From: Anaeramoeba flamelloides
Taxonomy: Eukaryota > Metamonada > Anaeramoebidae
NCBI GenBank assembly: GCA_027625915.1
Contig: JANTQA010000023.1
Coordinates: 7,006,001-7,070,000, forward strand
Length of the DNA stretch: 64,000 bases
Direction: 5' to 3'
The stretch's first letter is position 1; each line of letters opens with the position of its first letter. Below the pieces are notes generated by a model, which did not search any database, was not told where the DNA came from, and worked only from the letters and a program-made list of their open reading frames with translations. The position numbers and the translations under genes were made by a program. This document shows positions 56,493 to 64,000 of the stretch, piece after piece.

Positions 56493-59400
56493 AATTTGAT
56501 TAATTATTCGCCAAGTAAATAATCAGTTTGTTCTTTGGATTTGTAATGGTATTAAAGTTTTTTGGATGGTGTTTTTGTACGATCTTATTGATGAAATCGT
56601 TTTTATTTTGTTTGCACTTTATTTTTCGAAAATAATAAAGAAAAAATGCAAAACCAGAAACTTTTTAATCTTTTAAAGGTGTCACAAAAAATACTGAATG
56701 TGAAACTTCTAAGAGTTAGTCATTGAAAATTGTTTAATGATGTGCTAAAACTAAAAAGCAAATTTTTTAAAAAAAAATCTTTAATCTTTAACCGTTGTGT
56801 TTCAGAATTAATAAACCTCAACACAATTTTCGTGTTTTCATGAAAAGAGTTTCGAATTTCTTGAAAAGAAATCAACCAAATAGGTGTTAATGAAATTACC
56901 TGGTTGGCTTTCCTTTACCAGTTTTAATCATATTTTAGAAAATTGTTGTCTAAGAAAATTCACTATTTGTTGTTTTTTTATTTACAGACGAGAAAAATTT
57001 TCTCAAAAAAGATTTTCTTTTTAGAGGAAGAAGTTTTAATAATTTTAACCCACATAACTATAAGTATTTTATTTGGTTAAAACCGTCCTTTTCAACAGTA
57101 TTACTATAAATTTAATTATAAATACTGGTATTTGAATAATAAATGGGATTTTTTTTCACTTCATTTTTAATTTCTCTTTTTTAAGAGAACATAGATTGAG
57201 AACCTCTTTCTTTAAGAACTATATTTATAAAAAAAAATATGGAAAAGGAAATGAAAATTGTTTCCCATTTAGAATTCAAATACCAGTAGGAAACATTTTC
57301 GATATTTGTTTTAGATTTTACTTCACTAAATAGAGGTTCTCCAAAAAATAGGCTATAATTTAAGTGTTGTAGCTACGATCTCTATTTGAAAAAGGAAATT
57401 GAAAATGAAGTAAAATTTTTCTCGTTTGGAAATCAAAGAACAGAGTAATTTTTTGCAAGTTTTTGAATTTTTCTAAATTTGCAACTGACCAATTACTTGG
57501 AAAAAGTGATTGTATTTCTTAATTTTGTTGTTTTTTTTTTTCGAAATCTGAAAAGTTAATTTTGCTTTTTTTTGTAAAAACCTTTGGATCTATTTTCTCA
57601 AAAAAAAAGAAACAAATGATTTTTCTGAAATGGCTGTCTGAGTTGTTGAGTAAAATGAAAAAGATACCATTTTCTCAAATCAAGTTTGAGAAGTCAAATA
57701 TTTTTATAAAAAACAAGTTACTCATTTCTAATTTGAAATTACTCATCCAAAAAATTAACAATAGTTTTGTTCATTAGAATAATTCCAAAAGAAAAATTCG
57801 AAAACTAACTTATCTGAACATTCAATGTTAGATCAATTCGTTAAGAATTGTTTTGTCTTTACCAAGCTCTCACAGCTTTATAGAAGAGAATCAATAAGAG
57901 AAATAAATTATTTTTTTACAGGTTATTGTTCCAAAAAACTTTTCATTAATACACAGAACAATAATTCTGAAATGTGAATTGGAGTTTGGGTTTTAGATTT
58001 AAGTCTCAACCATCAAAAAAAGACTAATAGGGATTCGTAGGGTTAAAAACCTCTTTACGAAATTTAAAAAGCAAATCTTATTAATCTAACTGCATCCTAT
58101 AATATGAAAAATAAAGTAAAAGTCTGATAACTAAAAAACCAAACTTACTTTTAAATGCTATGGTCCAGAAACGAATTATTGGTTTTGAATGTTTAATCCA
58201 TTTTTCCCATTTTTGATAATTACGAAATCCAACATATTTCCAAATTATTTCCACAAAAATTATATTCTTGGAGGAAAATGAAATATTATAACTGTGAAGA
58301 GAGTTATTAAAAATCCACTTTTAAAAACTAAACCTCCAAGTTTTAAAAAAAATTATGGTTAAAAAATCGATATAAATTTCGTAAAATACGTGTTTCAGAA
58401 AATAAAGTCTCACTTCTTATTTCTAGAAAGCTTACCACATTAAAAAAATGAAAGAAATCGATAATACACAACAAGAAAATATCATGTGGGGTTCTTAAAG
58501 TTAGATTAGTGAAAATAAAATTCTAAAAAGGAAAGATCGAATATCATAAATATTTTTTCAAAAAAAATTGAGTATTTTTTTGCAAATAATTTTTGGTAGA
58601 TAAAAAAACAAAAAATTTCTTCAAAATTGTGTAATATTATTAAAAATTACCTTAAATTCAATCCCTAATTTTAAATTGTGAAAAAAAAACAAGGAATCGA
58701 GTTTCAAAATTAATTTGAACATAAACTCTATTATTGGCCAAACACTCAAAGGATTGATTCAAATAATAAAAAAAAAAATGTATGGGTTTATTTGGAAATA
58801 AGATTTTTATTCGCGGAACAGGGGTATTTTGCCCCGTTGTAATTTTTAAACTACAATAATTATTTTAAACTTGAAATAATTATTCTTTCTGAATTAGAAG
58901 AACGGATTGGGATTCAATTTTTTCTTTTTGGCATCTAAAAAAAATCCAAGAAAAACAAACAAAAGTCGTTATATAAAAAATATTACCAAAATATTGTTTT
59001 AAAACCTGTAAAATACAACTTACACATAAAGAAAGTCTTTTTAATTTGTTTTTTTAATCAATAATTAATAAACCAATCTTTTTTTCTACTTACATATGAG
59101 GTAAAATGCTAATCATTTGAATATACATTATTGTTATCTCTCACTTATTTAAATAGTTTCAAATAAATGGAATTGATTCCAATTGATAATAAAGAAAAAA
59201 ATAATGCAAATTATCAAATAACTCATTTGAATAATCGTAGTATGTTATTTATTCTCCAAATAATCGAAGAAAAAAAATCCAAAATAAAACTTAATCCTTT
59301 ACATTTTATTAGTTATTTAAAATAAAACAAAAAATCACTTTTTTCTGATTGTTGATAATAAAATATTTGAAGCTGCCAGTTTAACTTATGAGACACGAAC

Positions 59401-61600
59401 TTTGATCTTAATTCACGACACAAAAAAAACCCAAATTAAGGCACAAATTTGAATTCTAGGAAATTAATTTGTTTTATTAAAAAAATCGAAATTATACACG
59501 TTAAAATTTGATAATTTTATGAAACCTTGAATTATATTCAAATTTCTCACCATAAAAGTAAAATTGTCTATTAATAATTATTTTTTAACCCTAAAATATA
59601 ACCGAACATAAAAATAGTTTAAAATATGGTTTTTGATTATTAATATTAGGAAAATTGTTGTGTAATTTCTTTTATTTTGATAAATGTCTTTTTTTGAATA
59701 AAACCATTAAAATTATAACTCTATACTTATTTCAACGATAATTAATAAAATTAAACATGTTCAAAACAATAACCAATCAATAAAAAAGTAATAATCAAAA
59801 TAACACAATGGTCAGAATCCCCACATAATCTCAATAAAAGTTTATTTTTTTTCAAAATAAGAAGATCTACTTAAGGGCACAAAATAATTAAATAAGTATT
59901 GACTGATACTCCAATTTTAATTAACTTAGGGATAACATATTACTAATTTCATAAAAAAAATATTTATTTTTAAAAATTATTTTATTTTAAATTACATAAT
60001 TTTAATAATTAATAATAGGATCCTGACTTATTTTCGTCCCGAGTATTTTATTAAATAATATATTGAAAAACTAAATAACATTTAAAAAATTGCAACTCAC
60101 ACAAAATAATAAATGGAATAATAAATCGAATATATATATATATATATATACTATTTAGTATTCATAAACAACTAATAATTAAATCTATTTTTTAATATAC
60201 ATTTAAATCATTCTAAATTTATAAAAACCCAAGATTTCAAAAATTAAAAAAAATAAAACCAAAAACTAAAAAAAATGAGTCACAATTTTCGAAATGAGCA
60301 TTACATTTTTTTTATGACTGAACTTTTACTGAAAAAAAAGTTTCACAACAACATTTTTTATTGAAAATTAAATTCATTTTAAAAAGTATTTTAGAGTCTC
60401 AATTTTCTTGTGCTTATTTGTCTTTTCCAAGATCTGTTTGTTTTTATAATGATCTTTTTTTTTAAAAAAAAAGTATCAAAAAAAAAAAAGAAAAAGAAAT
60501 CAAAAAAAAGGCAAAAAACACAAGTATCAAAAAAAAAATCAAAAAAAAAAAGAAAAACAAAAGAGAAAGATGTTTTGCACAATTAAGAAAAAATCAATTT
60601 TGATCCAAAAATTTGAAAATAGTTTTTTTTGATAAGAATATGGGATAAACCCCACAAAAAAAAACCCATTAACAGTTTAAAGTGAGTCAAAATTTTTGAA
60701 AAATAGTTTAGTTACAGTAAATTCAATAAGAAAAAAGAGAATATGATAAGTGCAGAAATAATTTTTTCAATAATTAAAAAGATTCTGGGATTCACTTTAT
60801 TTTCAGAAATTAGATCAAGAATAAATATATTAGTACAAAACATTTTTCTATCAAAAAGAATAAAAAAAAATTACCATTTTTCTCATCTAAAAAAAAATAA
60901 TAAAAATTAAGATTAGAAACTTTAATATCATAAAATTAAAGTAATACGTTTCAAAATGAAAAACATATTAAATTCTTTGGAACAATCAATTAATGATGAA
61001 TAACAATTTTGTATATTTTTATAAACTAAAATTCAAAATTTAAGAAAATGGAATTAAGTTTAATCAAGATATTTCCAAATAAATTTACCATACCTTTTTT
61101 TCGAAATAACACTTTTTTATTATGAAAAAAGTACGGATTTATTATTTTAATGAGTTTCACTAATATTCAACTTTATACATGTGAAAAAACAAAAAATGAG
61201 TCATTTTTGACATTATCAAATGCCTACCACCGCAAGCAATGTATGTGAAAATGTTTGAATCAAAATTCTTCCTATTAGATAAAAATTTTGTAATTTAAAA
61301 TAACTATTGAAAACTCAAAAGAAAAGGAAAACATAAAAAATAAAATTTATGTTATTATTTGAAAACTCTGTTCTTAAAAAGTTAAAAAAAAGAAATGAAA
61401 AAGGAAAAAGAAAAAGAAATAAAAAGAATAAGAAAGACAAAAAAATAAATAGAGAAAGAAAAATAGAAAAGAAAAGCACGAAAATAAAAAAAAAAGAAAT
61501 TGAAATCTTTGGGAAATAAAAATGGATGATTAAAGATTAAATGATTAAAACATTAAAAAAGAAATTAAAAAAAAAAAAAAAAAAAATTATGTTCTTCTTT
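56493..61600. other. Gene-free region with a foldback and a MITE relic
   Basis: No gene is supported. About 57125-57180 and 57240-57290 form an inverted pair (TACTGGTATTTGAAT against ATTCAAATACCAGTA). A decayed MITE arm lies at about 59372-59480. A (TA)n run is at 60130-60150. The frame at 60391-60582 is a homopolymer-rich shadow. Confidence 0.5.
59372..59480 (+). mobile_element. Decayed single arm of the pogo-related MITE
   Basis: CCAGTTTAACTTATGAGACACGAACTTTG-like start, later CACAAAAAAAACCCAAATTA and AAGGCACAAATTTGAATTCT, in the order of a MITE left arm. The right arm is not recognisable. It is older than the 5-33 kb copies and the only family member outside that cluster. Confidence 0.6.
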
Positions 61601-63601
61601 TTAATTATCAAAAGGCAAAAAAGTAGCGATTGGCAAATAAAGATTTTCCTTTTTATCTTTAATTGTGGAAATTTTGATTCTTTTTAAAGGCCCGATTCGT
61701 TGATAATCTAAGGTCATGTAGAAGTTGTTTTCAGATTCAATTTCTAAAGACGAAACGTATTCTGGTGATATCAAAGTGGAATCGACTTTGAGTTGCTTTG
61801 TTCTAATTTCCTTTTTCGATTTAAAAGCACGCTTAGTCACGTCTTCATCGACGAGATATAAATTGAGGCAGGGTCTTGAGGGGTTAGGAAGAGACCCCTT
61901 ATCGCCGGTGTTGGGTATATTCTTCCAAACAACGGAATGGTATTGGCCATGCCTTTGCGGGGCCTTTTTAAAGGGCAAATTTTGAGGGTTAACTTGCACA
62001 AAGTTTATTTTCAAATCTAACAGACTGAATCTATTCTTGTTATCCCGTTCGCACAATATGGATCCAAATTGGATGAAGGGGATTGAATAATCTTTAATTT
62101 TCGATTGCTTATCAAAAGTGCATTCGCACATGAACAAATAGAAGGGCTGGATTTGATTTGCGTGGTTAACATACGAAGAGATTGTTTCGTACATTAAGTC
62201 GCCTGGCGTGGGATTTTCCATGAATTTTTTAATGGGACAAGATCTTTTGTTGGTTTCGATTTTATTGATGCCCTGCTGGCCTTGGCTGGTATTGCGGGTT
62301 TCGTTTTGATTGCTATTCTTATTCACATTCGTTTCGTTTTTGTTTAATTGCTGGCTTGTCGCCGATTTGCTTTGTAATAAAAAGGATCTTAATTGGAAAT
62401 TGAAGACTGTAGTTTTGACCTTTGAACGGATTAGAGAAGACTGCCTCAATTTTGGATTTTTGACAACATTATAGACGTCTTTCAGGCCTTCCTTTTTACT
62501 TTTGGTATAATTGTCGTTAGAGCCTTTCAATGTTTCTTCGGATAATTCAAGTGAGAAAATTGCTGGCTGCAACATGAAAATGGATTTACATCGGAAAAAG
62601 ACGTTAGTTTGATACCAGCCGTCGTAGGTAGCGAGATATGAAGCAAGTTGATTATCGGGGTCTGTTGGGAGGATGTAAAATTTGAAATTCACCTTGTGCA
62701 TTAAAATTGGGTGCTTTTTTTTCAAAATGACAAAGGCCGAAATTACTCTCGTTAATACTAAGTCACCGCCTGTGACAAGAAATTTGATATCTGATCGATT
62801 TCCAACTATATCCTTAGTTGTGCCCAATTTCAATTTGGCTTGCACAAATTGAAGCAATGCCCGTTCCAACCGATCCAAGATCGGCTCATGAAGTAAATGG
62901 TGACCGTCAAGTATTTCACCCTGATGCAAGTCAACACCGGTTTCAATTGGGAAAGTAAATAGCGGAACGTCAGACAATTGTGGTATCAGGGTTGTTGAAT
63001 CCCAAGATTGATCAGAAAAGAATCGAGATCCGCCACCTGTTCCTTCTTTACTTGTCGTTTTTTTCAATTTCTTTTGTTGCTCAATTGTTTTTTTGATGTT
63101 CTGAAATAGCTCGTTGAATTGCTTTAAAATGGTTTCATTGACCATATTTTTTTCTTGCTTTTCATTCACTCGTGTTGAACTTTTTAGCTGTGCATAGCTT
63201 TGATAAATTTCTAATAGCTTGACAAAATAGTCATGGATTTTTTCTGCTTCAAGATAGCATTCTAAATTGTTTAAGATTGTTAAGTCGCCTTCTAAATTCC
63301 TGAATAATATGGATTTTAATAGTTGTCCTTCCATTTGAATATATCCTAATTTTTTCGAAATATGTGTTTTCATCAAATTTCGAAAATTAATACCTTCGTC
63401 ATTAGCTTGATCGAGAATTAATAAATGTAAATTACTATAAATTGGTGATTGTGTCCTTAAAAACTCTTCCAAATATGAAATGCCTGAAAAGGCCATTTCT
63501 TTATCTAACAAGTTGATGGTATTTCGTACAATTTCTCCATAAAATCTTGGTAAAAGAAATAATTTTGAGACGCTTTTTTTTGAATGTATTAATTGCTCTT
63601 T
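61601..63601 (-). CDS. PI3-kinase class IB regulatory subunit (p101/p84-like), 5' incomplete
   Basis: The open frame runs from 63601 to a stop at 61601. The last in-frame ATG is 63494-63496, but homology starts further upstream (SVSKLFLLPRFYGEIVRNTI), so 5' exon(s) and an intron are probably unseen. Landmarks shared with vertebrate PIK3R5/PIK3R6: LLDKEMAFSGISYLEEFL near the start (p101 has a corresponding 'D-EL--PGISY' segment), IKFLVTGGDLVLTRVISAF about 240 residues on, FKFYILPTDPDNQLASYLATYDGWYQTNVFF-type 'FY-P...YL--D-WY--NV' about 285-303, and a C-terminal NLYLPIATF. A Gln/Asn/Thr-rich linker lies near residues 390-425. The family binds the p110-gamma-type catalytic subunit and links it to G-protein beta-gamma. 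That role is inferred. The frame is intact and more GC-rich than its surroundings. Confidence 0.75.
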   Translation of the reverse strand, partial: KEQLIHSKKSVSKLFLLPRFYGEIVRNTINLLDKEMAFSGISYLEEFLRTQSPIYSNLHLLILDQANDEGINFRNLMKTHISKKLGYIQMEGQLLKSILFRNLEGDLTILNNLECYLEAEKIHDYFVKLLEIYQSYAQLKSSTRVNEKQEKNMVNETILKQFNELFQNIKKTIEQQKKLKKTTSKEGTGGGSRFFSDQSWDSTTLIPQLSDVPLFTFPIETGVDLHQGEILDGHHLLHEPILDRLERALLQFVQAKLKLGTTKDIVGNRSDIKFLVTGGDLVLTRVISAFVILKKKHPILMHKVNFKFYILPTDPDNQLASYLATYDGWYQTNVFFRCKSIFMLQPAIFSLELSEETLKGSNDNYTKSKKEGLKDVYNVVKNPKLRQSSLIRSKVKTTVFNFQLRSFLLQSKSATSQQLNKNETNVNKNSNQNETRNTSQGQQGINKIETNKRSCPIKKFMENPTPGDLMYETISSYVNHANQIQPFYLFMCECTFDKQSKIKDYSIPFIQFGSILCERDNKNRFSLLDLKINFVQVNPQNLPFKKAPQRHGQYHSVVWKNIPNTGDKGSLPNPSRPCLNLYLVDEDVTKRAFKSKKEIRTKQLKVDSTLISPEYVSSLEIESENNFYMTLDYQRIGPLKRIKISTIKDKKENLYLPIATFLPFDN

Positions 63602-64000
63602 ACTTAAAGTTCTCTATTTTTTTTTTTTTTTTTTTGTTTTTAAATTTTTTTATTTATCAAAATTATATATTTTCAATTTTAAATTTTTATTGTAAATAAA
63701 AATTGGGGTGTTTCTATTTATTTTGCATATTTCGATAATACATGAATTAATATATAATTTTAAAGAATTTAAAGTTTTTATTTTATCATAATAAAAAATT
63801 TCAAATCTAAATTCCAATTCAAAATTTTTGACACACCAAAATTCAATTTTTTATCAAAAAATCTTATTTATTTATTGATGGAAGAAGTGTAAATTACACT
63901 CTAAATACCCTTTTACTTTAATTTCCTCAAAGAGAATTTAAGTGTAAAATCATAGATTTCACGATTGTTCAAAGGAAAGATATAGCCACAATTTTTTTTT
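63602..64000. other. Upstream of the PI3K adaptor gene; inverted partner repeat at the end
   Basis: No upstream exon could be recognised. 63869-63955 is the reverse-complement partner of 143-233: AAGTGTAAATTACACT and AGTGTAAAATCATAGATTTC correspond to the two conserved blocks there. Confidence 0.5.

Noticed and set aside
60391-60582. Phe-rich small protein
   Set aside because: It is encoded by A/T homopolymers and TTC/TTT runs, with no signal of selection.

Overview
This is an AT-rich, gene-sparse eukaryotic window with long A/T homopolymers and low-complexity intergenic DNA. The host genes use the standard genetic code and point to an amoeboid or other unicellular eukaryote with an animal-like signalling set. 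They include a PI3K p101/p84-type regulatory subunit, an RCC1+BTB gene in decay, a large cysteine-rich polytopic membrane protein, a PAS-like protein and a secreted GPI-anchored-looking protein. The combination recalls metamonad amoebae such as Anaeramoeba. That placement is inference from gene content.

Layout: 0-5.3 kb is one PAS-like gene (2428-3135, minus) in repeat-bearing intergenic DNA. 5.3-16.8 kb is a non-LTR retrotransposon (LINE copy 1) with two RRM domains, a zinc knuckle, a conserved domain of unknown function and the 3' half of a reverse transcriptase. It is split by a 6.2-kb pogo/Fot-like DNA transposon (element A, 8813-15047) and by a ~196-bp MITE. 17-19 kb holds two more MITEs. 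19.5-24 kb holds a broken DDE transposon of another superfamily on the minus strand and two tRNA-like repeats. 24.4-31.5 kb is LINE copy 2 (conserved domain, AP endonuclease, RT). It is split by element B (25238-28968, an internally deleted sister of element A) and by three MITEs. 31.6-34 kb is a diverged direct duplication. 34.6-36.6 kb is the decayed RCC1/BTB gene. 37-52 kb is nearly gene-free and full of diverged dispersed repeats, with one secreted protein gene at 43467-44192. 52.5-56.5 kb is the 1329-aa membrane protein. 56.5-61.6 kb is intergenic. 61.6-63.6 kb is the PI3K adaptor gene, whose 5' exon(s) were not found.

Most notable system: elements A and B belong to one family with TA target duplications and CAGTCAG termini. 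The transposase has a pogo-type DD35D core followed by a lysine-rich linker made of 37-residue tandem repeats, then a cysteine-peptidase-like domain whose Cys, His and Asp boxes resemble the USP/USPL1 (ubiquitin/SUMO isopeptidase) clan. The frame break between the two parts is a single extra base in one linker repeat, so the ancestral product was probably one transposase-deubiquitinase-like fusion. The subterminal DNA carries a 65-bp minisatellite (about 14 units in A, 8 in B). Eight palindromic MITEs, plus one relic, share the family's ends.
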